From Brachycybe producta (lineage: Eukaryota > Arthropoda > Diplopoda > Playtdesmida > Andrognathidae): DNA of 64,000 nucleotides. The position numbers and the translations under genes were made by a program. Under the pieces are notes generated by a model. The model saw only the letters and a program-made list of their open reading frames with translations. It was not told where the DNA came from and searched no databases. This document shows, one piece after another, positions 1-11,314 of this stretch. Position 1 is the stretch's first letter; each line of letters opens with the position of its first letter. The DNA lies in the NCBI GenBank assembly GCA_036925085.1, contig JAUPFP010000063.1, positions 321,075 to 385,074 on the forward strand. The letters are read 5' to 3'.

Positions 1-94
1 TCAGAGTGGGCGTAGTTGAAATCAAGAATAATCGGAAATTCAATTAGAAATTGTTCCTCTTTTATTTACATTAAATTCAATTTTATTTCTTTAG

Positions 95-3000
95 ACGATT
101 CTGACCGAAAGTCAAGACAAAGCCCTTCGTAGAATATCCGAACTTAAAGAACAATCGCAACTGGATCAGAAAGCGAAATTCGACCTTGAAGAAAACTTTC
201 GTCTTGTTCTCGAAGAAAAAGACGAAGTTGTTCGAGTTCTTCAAACCCAAATTCGCTTATTGAAATCTGGAGTTAATCCGTTTGACGAAAACGGTTCCGC
301 GAGTGGTTCTTCTACAAATCTCGATGAAGACGTTGAAAATAAGAACACTGAGGATGCCTCTGTTGTCGAACCTGATCCACTGACGAGGCTACGACTTAAA
401 GAAGACACTGTACTTGAAAAATATTATTAATTATTAAGGGCAACCAGAAAAGAACCTTGTTAGAGGCTAGAATTCAGAATCTAGCAGTCAAATCAGCATG
501 AAAAACTATTCTTGCTAAGACAAGAACTGTCCTGGTTAGAGGTTAAAGTTCTTGTCTTATAGCAAGAATAGATTTTGATGCTGATGTGACTGCTAGATTC
601 TGAATTCTAGCCTCTAACGAGGTTCTATGTGTGAAAAAAGGCATTTTTCTGGTTTCCGACGGTTTTTTTAAAAACTATTTAATGTTGTTTTCAGATCAAT
701 AAACTGAAGAACCTGTTGAAAAGTTGTAAAGAGACAATTACGAAGGAGAAAGAAAATTCGGCTCAGTTGAATGCCGAAAAGGAGCGATTGGCTACGAGAC
801 TAGAAGAAACCGAAACAAAGTTGAATACGATCTTAGTAAGAAGTTTTGTATTCGAAAGCTCTTTGTTTTTTATGTGAAATTAAACTGTTAATAACTGTTA
901 AACTTTAATTATTCTAGTCTTTCAGAAGCAAAATTAATAGAAGCTTGGAAGTGTTTTAGAAACTAGAAGGGTAGCTCATTCACTTAAGGGTATTTTTGAT
1001 GTTTGATATCTTTCAAAATAAGCTTTTTAAGTCGAGTTTGAAAGTGACCCAACTATAAGCAAACAATATTTTTTAAACATTTTCTTTATAAAAAGTTTAT
1101 TTTGAAAGATATCAACATGAAAAGACTATTAAGGGATTCAGCCACCCTTCTAGTTTTCTAAGATGCTTTCTAGTTTCTTGTAATTTTGCTCTTGAAAGGC
1201 AGAATAATTATTGACAAAGTAATTAAATTACTTTTCTAGTTTATAACTTTTTGTTGTTTCTGATTCTAGCCTCTAATAAGAATTTTTTAAACTTCGTTTA
1301 CAGGACGATCAACTTTCGAAAGAACAAAGTTTCGACGACGAGTTAAAGCGAGCGGCCGAAAAGATGGATCTTTTTAAACAGAAAGAAGAAGAAAATGCTT
1401 TGAATCTGGCCGAAAGCAAACGTTTGATGCACGAAGAAATGGAAACGCGAGAGAAATCGTTGCAGGAATTAAAATTGCAACTTCAACATTTAAATTCCGA
1501 GAAAGAGGCTCTCGAATCGAATCGTAAATAATAATTCTGCTTTTTATGTGTTTTTCTCTTTCAAATTTTTAACGATCTTTGTGTTTTTTTTAATTTTCTT
1601 CCGCAGTTCAAGAGAAGTCGAAATTGATCTTGGAACTCGAAGAAACGAAATACGACAATTTGGACAAATCGAAACAACAGTTGATCGAAACGGAAGAAGC
1701 TTTAGAAGAAGAGAAGCATAATCTTCTTCAAGAAATGTCGAGGGGAAAAGCGGCTGCTTTACAGTTGCTTCGGGTAAGAAATTTACAATTTTATGATCGC
1801 TTTGTTTCGAATCGTTCAAAATGAATAAACTTTAGAAATTCAAAGTTTTTAAAAAAAATATCTGCCGTACAAAACGTGTTTTCGGATATGTTTACAATAA
1901 AACCAATCTAAGTCTGAATTATTTTTCGTTTTTGTTTTTTAAGGAAGAAACAGAAAAGAAAATTTCCGAAATTCAGAAAGAAAAATTGGATTCGGATCTC
2001 TCGTGGCAAGAGAAGTTCGAAACTCTTAAAGCGGAATACGACGAAAAAATCGCATCCGAAAGATCGGAATCGGAACGGAACCTTGTAGAAGCGACCGAAA
2101 GTAAAGACAAATATTTATCGGAAAACCAGAAGCTGAAAGAAATTCTCGTTCTTAACAACGAACGAATTCGTTCTATTGTAAATCGCATAAACGAATTCAA
2201 AGCTGCGAACAATGAGCTCAGTCTCGATTTTGCGATAATGAACGAGAATCAAGTGGCCGAACTTAAAGAACTACGTCAAGAACTTCTCACTCGGATAGGA
2301 AACGTTTGGAGTTCCGAGTCTAAAGAGATCGAGAGAGCGAAAGCGGAAATCGATGAGCTTAAAATCGATCTCCAGTCGCTTAATGACGAAGTTACGAGAC
2401 TTACAGAATTACGAGAAAACTCAGAAAGAGAAATAGAAGCTTTAAAGAAGCAAAAAGCTTCTTTGTGCGAGAATAACTCGGAATTTCAGCGTGTAATCGA
2501 AGAGTTGAGCGACACGAAGCAAAGTCTCGAGGAACGTTTGGAAGTGGCCACAAATTTGGCTTCTGATGTGAAGAACGCTGAAGAGGAGATGAAAAACCAG
2601 CTGGAGGTTTTTCGAGAAGAGAATTTCGCTCTAAAAGAAGAAAAATCAAAGTTACAACAAGAAAACGAAGACCTAAAAACAGAAAACGAAGCGTTAGGAG
2701 CAGAAAAATCGGTTTTAGACTCTGAAATTGCTAATATGGCAACATTAAGAGCAGAACTCGAATCAAAAGATGACGACAACTTGTCAAAATTACGTCGAAT
2801 CGAAGGAGAAGCTGCTCAACGTCTCGACGAAGTTTGTTCGGAGAACGAAAGAGTTTCCTCGGAGTTAAGGCATGCACTCGAAGCTGAACAGAACAAAGTG
2901 GCTGAACTGAACTCGTTGTTAGAGGCTACAAAACACGATAACGATGCTCGGCTTCTCGAAGTGAATCAGAGGCTAGCTCTCGAGCTCGACAACATGCGGA

Positions 3001-6000
3001 ACGCAACTGAATGCTTAAAATGCGAAGTGGACGCCACCAGAGAACAATTGATTGCAAGTAGATCCGAATACACGGAACACATCAGCCACTTGAGTGAACA
3101 GATTAACGAGAAAGAGAATCAGCTTCGAGAAGTTCTCGGAGCTGATTCAACGTCTCGGTTGGATGTGATGAAGCTGAAATCTTTTGATGTTCTAAGAGAA
3201 AAACTACGTGATGTCCGTAATCAGTTAAAGGAGGATCGCAAAACCATGATAACGAATAGATCGGAATTTTCAGACATGATTGAAACATTCAAGGGAGTTT
3301 TTAGAGCTGAGAAAGAGAAAAGTGATAAATTAGAGCAAAATTATAAAGAGGAAATTGTTGCTCTGAAGACGAGACATGATGTGGTCAACAATCGCGTTAC
3401 CGAGTTAGAACTGTCGATCGAAGAGGCAACTAAGTTGCGACAACGTTTGGAGGATGTCGAGAATTCGTACGACGAGAAGTGTAAGAACTACGAGAATGAG
3501 ATTCTCAACAAGACTGTGGAGATCGAGAAAGTTGTCGAAATCAAAGAGGAGCTTAATAGGTTTCGTATTATGTTGTTGCAAAAGGATGAGGAGGTTACGA
3601 GCTTATCGGAAACTGCAAAAGAGCTACAACAACAACTCGACACTTTAAGAACCGAGAAAGTTAAGTTGGAGGAAGAACTTTTGGAGACGAAGGAAGTGTC
3701 GAAAGATGTCGAAGAGCTAAAACAACAACTCGACATTTTACAAACCGAGAAGGTTCGGTTAGAAGAAGAACTTTTGGAGACAAAGGAAGTGTCGAAAGAT
3801 GTTGAAGAGCTAAGACAACAACTCGACACATTAAAAACCGAGAAGGATCAATTGGAAAAAGAACTTTTGGAGACGAAGGAAGTGTCGAAAGATGTTGAAG
3901 AGCTAAAACAACAACTCGACATTTTACAAACCGAGAAGGTTCAGTTGGAAGAAGAACTTTTGGAGACAAAGGAGGCGTCGAAAGATGTTGAAGTACTGAA
4001 TCAACAAGTCGAGGTTTTAAGGACCGAGAAAGAAAATTTGCAACTAGAACTATTGGCTACTATGGAAAAGGTTTCGAAAGGTTCCGAAGAACTTAAAACG
4101 TATCAGATATTGCTGTTGAACAAGGAAGAAGAGGTTACTTACAGTATGGACACTTTGAAAGAGTTAAAGCAACAAGTTAACACTTTAAGAAATGAGAATG
4201 AAAGTGTGAAACAAGAACTTTCGGATACAAAGGAGCTGTCAAATGATATCGAAGAACTAAATAAACAACTAGACACCTTACGAATTGAAAAAGAAAATCT
4301 ACAATTGGAACTTTCGACCACTACAGAGGACATGTGGAGCCAAGTCGAAAATTTTCAAAAAAAAGTCGGCAATTTAACACACGAGAATGATTATCTGCAT
4401 GAAGAACTCATGAAGTCTAGAGAGGAGGCGTCGAAAGGTTCCGAAGAACTTGAAAAGTGTCGGAAGTTATTATCGGAAAAGGAAGAAGAGGTTACGAACA
4501 GCATCGAAACCGCGACAGAGTTACGAAACGAGAATGAAAGTTTGAAACAAGAAGTTTCGTACGTGAAAGAGTTGAAAAATGATGTCGAAGAGCTGCAGCA
4601 ACAAGTCGCCATTTTTAGACTTGAGAAGGAACATGTGCAAGAAGAACTCTCGGAGTCTAGAGAGGAAGTGACAAAAGTTGCCGAAGAACTTAAACAAGAA
4701 CTCGGAACATGTCGAAAGTTGTTGCTAGAAAAGGAAATGGAGATTACGATGTGTACGGAAACTACGAAAGAGTTGAAACAACAAGTCAACACGTTAAGAA
4801 CCGAGAATGAAAGTTTGAAACAAGAACTCTCAGACACGAAAGAGTTGTCGAAAGGTCTTGAAGTGCTACGGCAACAATTAAACACTTTAATAACCGAGAA
4901 TGAGAGTTTGAAACAAGAACTCTCGGGCACAAAGGAGGTGTCGAAAGATGTTGAAGAACTAAAGAAACAACTAAACATTTTAAGAACCGAGAAAGAAAAT
5001 CTGGAACTAGAACTCTCAAACACTAAGGAGGTGTCGAAAGGTGTCTTCGAAGAAGTCGAAGTCTATAAAAACGATACGAAACAACTGAAACAACAGATTA
5101 ACATTTTAAGAACCGAGAACGAACGGCTAGAAAGTGACGACAAAGATCGAAAGACCGAATTGGAAAATCTTAAGAAACTTCATAAAGAAAAACTGAACGA
5201 ACTCAATCAGAAATTTAAGACGAAGATGAAGAACGTAACCGGAAAAAGCACGGAGAAAATTTTATCACTAGAAGCAAAAGTTGAGGAACTGAAAGAACTT
5301 GAAACACAGTTGAACGAAGCGAATGCGAACTTAGAATCCAAAGTTGAAGCGTTGAAGGCTACGATCACAAGTAACGAACATCTGAAAAAAGATTACGAAT
5401 TAGAGACGACTAAAAGAGAAGAACTGGATGTGAGAGTTCGTGATATGACGGAGACTTTGGCAGCGGTGTCGGCCACATCTCTCGAAAAGGAAGACGCAAT
5501 TGCAAGCCTCGAAAGGCGGCTCGAGGAATTGTGGTCCAGTTTGCGTGCTAAAGAAAAAGAAGCCGAGGAACTTAAGGAACAGAAGAAACAGTTGGAGGAA
5601 ACTGTTACGAGAATCAACGAAGAGAATCAGGAGAAGTTGAATGATCTCAAGAAGCGAGCCGAGAATAAATTAGCTCAGATAAAGGTGTTTTACCATCAAT
5701 TTCATCATTTCGAATTGTTTGAATTGCAATTTTTCAGTTTCTTAAAATGAAATTTAAACTTTTTTTTTCTATAGAAACAGATACAATTCGAGAGTGACGG
5801 AATGAGACAACAAAACGTCGAGGAATCAAAATCGGTGGAAGTTCGAATAAGAGAAGAGCATAAAATTGAAACCGAACGTCTGACGTCACGGTGCCGAGAC
5901 TTAGAATCTGAGAAAGAAAAACTTTTGAACGAATTAAGTGAGAAAAACGATCAAATCGACGAAAGCCTCATTACAGCTCAAGTGAATCATACGGAGTCTA

Positions 6001-9000
6001 CGAAAAGGCTACGAGCTCTCGAGTCCGAACTAAACGAATCGAAAATCGTTGTCGATGATCTTCGTAATCGACTTTCGGTCACCGAGAAGGAAAAATTGGT
6101 TCTTATGAAACAGTTAGATGAAGTTCATGGTGGAAAGGAGGAGGAGGAAGTGGAGGACGGAACGGATCTTCGAGTGTCGTTGCAGCGAGAGTATGAAAGA
6201 ATGCGGGAAGCGTTGGTCGATGAGCACGCGGCTAAAATTAAACAACTGACGAAAGAGTTTAGCGAAATGATCGCTAAGAAGGAAGAAGAAGGACGAGAAG
6301 CTTTGGCAAATGCAGTCGGTGAGCTCTCGATTGAGTTCCGCAAACGAAGCTTTTAAGTTATTGATAAAAATCTTATTATTCTTTTGTTTCCTAAAAGCAA
6401 CACTATGAAGAAATTGAAATTGTTTTAGAAACTAGAAGGGTAACTCCATCACTCGAAGATATTTTCATGTTGATATCTTTCAAAATAAACTTTTTACAAA
6501 CAAAAATTTTAAAAATAGCGTCTGCTTAGAGTTTGACTCGTTTTCAAATTGACATAAAAAAGTTTATTTTAAAAGATATTAAACCTTAAAATATCTTTCG
6601 AGTGACCGAGCTACCCTTCTAGTTTCTAAAACACTTTAAAAATTTCTCATTATTTTGCTTGGGAGAATAACCAGTATTTGAATTTTGTTTACATTTTAAA
6701 ACCAGCTTAATGTGTGACATTTGAAAGTGTTTTAGAAACTAGAAGGGTAACTCAATCACTCAAAGATACTTTCATGTTGATATATTTCAAAATAAACTTT
6801 TTACAGTTTGACTCGTTTTCAAACTGACATAAAAAAGTTTATTTTAAAAGATATTAACCTTAAAATATCTTTTGAGTGACCGAGCTACCCTTCTAGTTTC
6901 TAAAACTACTTCCAACTGTTTTCAAATATATTTTTTTTTTATCTTCGTTAAGAAACAAAATTGATCAGAATTCAAATTCTAACATCAGTTATTCGGTTTT
7001 TAAACACACAGAACAGAGTTTAAACGACGACAATCGAATCCGTCGCGACCACGCGAAACAGATCGAGAACATCGGCCGAGAAATGAGCGAAAGAGAAGGA
7101 AACTTAGAAGTTGAACTCGAACTGAGAGAGAAACGGATAAAAGTGAACATCATTCGCTTCGCCCCCATTGTTACGGCACATATTTAACGTTTCCGTTTAC
7201 TTTTAAAAAGGATCTCGAGTCTGAACTGGAGTCGACCGTACGAAACTTCGAAGGTAAGTTGAGTTCGGTCGAAGCGGAACAACGACAACAGACGGAAGCG
7301 ATCGAAAAGAAATGGAAATCTCTGATGAAGAGAGAATTGGAAGAGAGAGAAGAAGCTTACAGGGATGAGATCGAAGGGCTTTCGGAAGAGTGGAAAATGG
7401 AACGAAAGGTTTTTTTCTTCTCGTTTTTTTTATATTAAAATCGACAATTTTATTGAAATTGATTATTTTTCTGTTTTGTGAAATTTTGTTTTATGATTTT
7501 GTTTTTTTTCTGCTTTTTTTAAATCTTTAGTTTGCTGTTAATTCGAATTCAGTCGAATTGAACAGTCAGGTATTTTTATTTTTTTTGCACTTTTAATTGA
7601 ATTTATTATCTTTTACACTTTTTTAAGAGGCTATCTTCATGGGTAAGTTGAAGAAAACAGCCAGTAGATGGCGCCACCATCTCTATTAATACATATTTTC
7701 TATAGAAGTCAATATATTAAAAAAAACCCTGATATTACGCTGATGCAATCTATGGTATAGCCGTTTAAAAGGGCTGATAAACCAAAATTCAAAAGATGTT
7801 CGCGAACTGTTCGAGAGCTAAACTCGAGCATAACGTCTACATAATAAAAAATTAGCGTATTCGCATTCATACGGCGAACAGCTCTCGAGATTTTGTTTGT
7901 TAATTCGTCAAAGAGTTCTTGCACTATTAAATTTGTTTGTAATAATTTTTCACAAATTGTTTGTAATAATTATAAACTGACGAGAGACGATCTCACTGGC
8001 ATCTAGACCAGGTTCTTTGTTCAGTAGATGTTCGAGAACCAATCCATTGGATGAACCGCCTCAAGAGCGAACTACTTGTATCGGTTCGTGAGCAGCTCTA
8101 GAACTGTTAGCGAGCTGCTCGCAAACCGCCTCAAGAGCGAACTATTTGTACCGGTTTGTGAGTAGCTCTAGAACTGTTAGCGAGCTGCTCGCAAACCGCC
8201 TCAAGAGCGAACTATTTGTACCGGTTCGTGAGCAGCTCTAGAACTGTTAGCGAACTGCTCGCGAACCTCCTCAAGAGCACCATATTTGTACCGGTTCGTG
8301 GGCAGCTCTAGAACTGTTAGCAAGCTGCTCACGAACCGCCTCAAGAGCGAACTATTTGTACCAGTTCGTGAGCAGCTCTAGAACTTGTTAGCAAGCTGCT
8401 CGCGAACCGCCTCAAGAGCGAACTATTTGTACCGGTTCGTGAACAGCTCTAGAACTGTTAGCGAACTGCTTGCAAACCGCCTCAAGAGCGAACTATCTCT
8501 ACCGGTTCGTGAGCAGCTCTAGAACTGTTAGCGAGCTGTTCGCGAGCATAATTAACACGTTTGAGTTCCCATGGCACGCAAACAGCTCTTGAGATTTTTG
8601 TTTGTTAGTTCGTCAAGACTTCGGTGTTATAGAAATTAGCATGGAGGCTGTTTTCAAACTTTCTTTAAAAATAGAAGGAATCATAATAATAGTGTTGCAA
8701 AAGTATCAGTGGATTCATAGTTTATTTGAATGCTTATTACACTTTAAATTACATTTCAAGCATAACTGTACGCGAAAAGAGCTACTAAACGAAAACCGAA
8801 TACACATCATGTTAAACGGCTATACCAGATATTGCGTCATACTCATTTTATTCATGCTGATAGTCTCTTAAGTTGATTTTGAATTTTCTGTACAATGTTC
8901 CAACGTTTTAAAACCATTTTTAGTAACCTTGGTTATGGTCTTTTATGTTGGAACCTTGTTTTTAGAGAGTTCAAGTTGAAGTTCAGCTGTTTAATGTGGT

Positions 9001-11220
9001 TTTACAGTCTAAACGCTTCTTGCACTCTAGGTTATTTTTGTCTTTAAAGAACAAAATTAAGAGAAATTTGAAAACGTTTTTTGGGGAGTTTTATTTGTTA
9101 ATTTGCGTTTTTCTGTCGCTTCTTTTTTTTAAGGAATTGCAGAAACAGACAAAGTTGGCAACTTCGGTGGTCGAAAGTGGCGGTTATTCGAACGAACTTC
9201 TTCGTCGTCAAGTGATGACGATGCAAAAACAATTACAAATGTTGAAAGACAAACACACGTATTATATAATTTCTTTATATAATAATTTCTTTCTTTCTTC
9301 CGTGTATTTATGATTGTTGAAACATGAAGGGGACTTTTGGCGAACATTCGCCAAAAATTCGGTGAACATTCGCCAAATATTTGGCAAACATTCGTCAAAA
9401 ATTCGGTGAACATTCGCCAAAAATTTGGCGAACATTCGTCGAAAATTTGGCGAACATTTGCCGAAAATTTGGCGAACATTTGCCGAAAATTTGGCGAATA
9501 TTCGCCAAAAATTCGGCAAACATTTGTCAAAAATTTTGACAAACATTCGCCAAAAATTCGGCGAACATTCGCCAAAAATTATGATGAACATTCGTCAAAA
9601 ATTCGGTGAACATTTGTCAAAAATTCGGTGAACATTCGTCAAAAATTCGGTGAACATTCGTCAAAAATGTTGACGAACATTCGCCAAAAATTCGGCGAAC
9701 ATTCGTCAAACATTCGCCAAAAATTTGACGAACATTCGCCAAAAATTCGGCGAACAATTTTGGCGAATGTTCGACTTATGTCAGAAAAAAGTCTTGCAAA
9801 GGCGCCTGTGTTCCAATCGTTCAGCACGTAGCCGAAACCGACCTCTCGAGACGACTGGGAAGGCGGTTGAGAAATCGAGTCATTTGGTCAGTTTCGGACA
9901 CACGCCGACCACTTTTTGCAGTTTAGTTCATCCACTAAAAGTCGCTTGTTTGTGAACGTCCTAAATTTGTTTAATTTTAATTGTTTTTGTCTTTTTTTTT
10001 TAAAGAGATGAAGTTGAACAACTAAAAGAGGCGTTAAGATCTCGAAACTGTCCGATTCCTCATTTCGACGAAAGTCGTTACGTTTCTAACGTTCTCGATC
10101 AACGGCTCGAATCCTTAGAAACGGAGGTAACAACGAGACTCTTCATTCTCGTAACCCTTTTTAATTGGCTTTTGTTTTTCCTTTTAATTAATTAGTACTT
10201 AAAGAACATTTTGTTTGAATACATGATGGGAAGAGAAACATTGGTAAGGTTTTTTTTTATCTTTCATTTTGCAAGATTTTTGAAAATGAAAGAGAAAATT
10301 TCGAATAGAACTCTGGTTATTTCGGAATTTCATAAGCAATTTTAGAAGAAATGGATAGTGTTTTAGAAACTAGAAGAGTAACTGAAACACTTTCAGATGG
10401 TTTTCAAATTTTTCAGATTTTTTAAAATAAACTTTTTTATTGGAAGCATTTTAGAAACTAGAGGAGTAACTGAAAACACTTCAGATGAGTTTTATGTTTT
10501 TGATATCTTTTAAAATAAACTTTTTATTGCATTAAGAAGAAATTGAAAGCATTTTAGAAACTAGAAGGGTAGAGGGAAACACTTCAGAGGATTTTTATGT
10601 TTTTTGATATCTTTTAAAATAAACTTTTTATAGCATAAAGAAGAAATTGATAGCATTTTAGAAACTAGAAGAGTAACTGAAACGCTTTCAGATTATTTTC
10701 AAATTTTTCAGATCTTTTAAAATAAACTTTTTATTGAAAGCATTTTAGAAACTATCATGTTTGATATCGTTTAAAATAAACTTTTTATGGCAGCTTAAAA
10801 TATAACCAAATATTATATTTTGAGATGGAAAAATACTTTTAAGGTTTTCTTGAAGTTGCTTTAGAAACTAGAAGAGTAAAAGATTCTCTGAGGTTTTGAA
10901 GTTATCTTTAAAAAAAAAAAATAAACGTAAAATTCGGTCATTTTCAATCATTCTTAAAAATTATTATTAAAGATTCGGAGATGGAAATTATAGTAACTGA
11001 TTCCGTTACTTTTCTAGTTATTAAGGTTGTTTTCAACGTGAAGATAAACCAGAATTCTAGTGACGTTTTTTGAACTTTTAAAAGTCTACTTTTGCGTTTT
11101 GTTTTTCAGACGTTAGCTAAAGTGATTGCGGCGGTTGTTCGTTTCTCGGACGAACAAACGAATAAAGTTCTCGAAAGAGAAGAAGCAAAAAGTTCTGGAG
11201 TCAGTGGACAGGTAACGTAA
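95..11220 (+). CDS. GOLGA4: Golgin-245 / GOLGA4-like trans-Golgi coiled-coil tether (5' partial, 13 exons)
   Basis: Proposed exons: 95-409, 695-835, 1304-1523, 1607-1773, 1944-5684, 5775-6318, 7012-7142, 7211-7408, 7531-7569, 9134-9258, 10006-10126, 10196-10243, 11110-11220. All junctions keep phase and give about 1966 residues; human golgin-245 has about 2230, so the N-terminus lies upstream. Nearly all of it is heptad coiled coil rich in E, K, L and Q. Family landmarks in order: LEEKDEVVRVLQTQ early, then NLLKSCKETI, a KRAENKLAQIK segment, KQLTKEFSEMIAKKEEE, and a C-terminal GRIP domain with YLKNILFEYMMGRET. GRIP golgins bind ARL1-GTP on the trans-Golgi and tether endosome-derived carriers. 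The donor after 409 (GTACTT) and the 13-codon exon 7531-7569 are the weakest calls. The reading could also continue past the final TAA through a GT at 11212. Confidence 0.9.
441..657. repeat. Foldback element filling golgin intron 1
   Basis: Two arms of about 80 bp (452-533 and 550-625) are near-perfect inverted copies around GTTAGAGGCTAGAATTC, with outer ends CCAGAAAA (443-450) and TTTTCTGG (647-654). The element takes up about 215 of the 285 intron bases. Related GCCTCTAAC-containing sequence recurs near 13790-13905, 21590-21830 and 41130-41215. Confidence 0.7.
951..1172. repeat. CTAGAAGGGTAGC foldback MITE, golgin intron 2
   Basis: Left arm: GTTTTAGAAACTAGAAGGG, then GATATCTTTCAAAATAAGC. 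Right arm is the inverted counterpart ending CACCCTTCTAGTTTTCTAAG. The centre is an AT-rich loop. This is the first copy of the most abundant repeat family in the window. Confidence 0.8.
3621..3992 (+). repeat. Four in-frame 93-bp coding repeats in the golgin rod
   Basis: Units begin at 3621, 3714, 3807 and 3900, each exactly 93 bp (31 codons). The unit reads approximately ELKQQLDTLRTEKV then LEEELLETKEVSKDVE. The units differ by few substitutions, so they look like recent tandem duplications inside the coiled coil. Degenerate relatives continue to about 5100. Each unit is 31 residues, four heptads plus three, so repeats shift the heptad register. Confidence 0.85.
6423..6907. repeat. Two adjacent CTAGAAGGGTAGC foldback MITEs, golgin intron 6
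   Basis: Copies at about 6423-6640 and 6727-6907 lie in direct tandem. Each has arms with TTAGAAACTAGAAGGGTAAC and AAAAGTTTATTTTAAAAGAT. Confidence 0.8.
7739..8845. mobile_element. Putative non-autonomous element with GGTATAGCCGTTT inverted ends, in golgin intron 9
   Basis: GGTATAGCCGTTTA near 7753 is inverted at about 8813-8828 (TAAACGGCTATACC), within ends similar over about 26 bp. The interior is mostly a 70-bp minisatellite. Short open frames here (7709-7924 on -, 8602-8871 on +) show no recognisable domain, so no transposase is visible. Confidence 0.5.
8056..8546. repeat. 70-bp minisatellite, 7 copies
   Basis: The unit runs from CCGCCTCAAGAGCGAACTAT through GTACCGGTTCGTGAGCAGCT to AACTGTTAGCGAGCTGCTCG. 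Starts at 8056, 8126, 8196, 8266 and 8336 are exactly 70 bp apart; the last two copies are shifted by about 1 bp. One inverted, diverged unit occurs at about 27511-27570. Confidence 0.85.
9340..9770. repeat. Self-complementary ~20-bp minisatellite, golgin intron 10
   Basis: About 20 units of the pattern TTCGCCAAAAATTCGGCGAA with variable spacing. GGCGAACATTCGCC is itself an imperfect palindrome. The same motif forms a second array at about 48100-48450. The array is open in several frames on both strands (IRQKFGEHS-like peptides) because the unit lacks stop codons; I do not read these as proteins. Confidence 0.85.
10196..11220 (+). other. GOLGA4: GRIP domain exons of the golgin
   Basis: The domain is split by an 866-nt intron. 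Exon 10196-10243 has only 16 codons (YLKNILFEYMMGRETL) and exon 11110-11220 has 36 codons plus TAA (TLAKVIAAVVRFSDEQTNKV onward). The tyrosine opening the first exon aligns with the GRIP tyrosine that contacts ARL1 in golgin-245. The order FEYMMGRE, then AKVI, then FSDEQTNKVLERE matches the end of vertebrate GOLGA4. This fixes the family of the whole gene. Confidence 0.92.
10363..10800. repeat. Direct array of half foldback units, golgin intron 12
   Basis: At least four head-to-tail copies of the left arm only (CATTTTAGAAACTAGAAGAG followed by TTTTAAAATAAACTTTTTAT), spaced about 90-110 bp. No matching right arms, unlike intact foldback copies. Confidence 0.7.
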
Positions 11221-11308
11221 AATTACCTTTTTTTTTGTGAAGTTTCTGTTAGAACTGCACTTTGTGTTTGTGTTTATGTGTTCAGATGCGAAAATTCTGA
11301 AATCACTT

Positions 11309-11314
11309 AATAAA
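11309..11314 (+). terminator. Candidate poly(A) signal AATAAA for the golgin gene
   Basis: First AATAAA, 89 nt after the proposed stop at 11218-11220. Confidence 0.4.

Noticed and set aside
3488..5023. Long minus-strand frames opposite the golgin rod (Ser/Phe/Cys-rich)
   Set aside because: Reverse-strand shadows of a GAA/AAG-rich coiled-coil exon.
9129..9831. Overlapping open frames on both strands with MANIRQKFGEHS-like repeats
   Set aside because: They follow a ~20-bp minisatellite that lacks stop codons, appear in several frames and both strands, and sit in a golgin intron.
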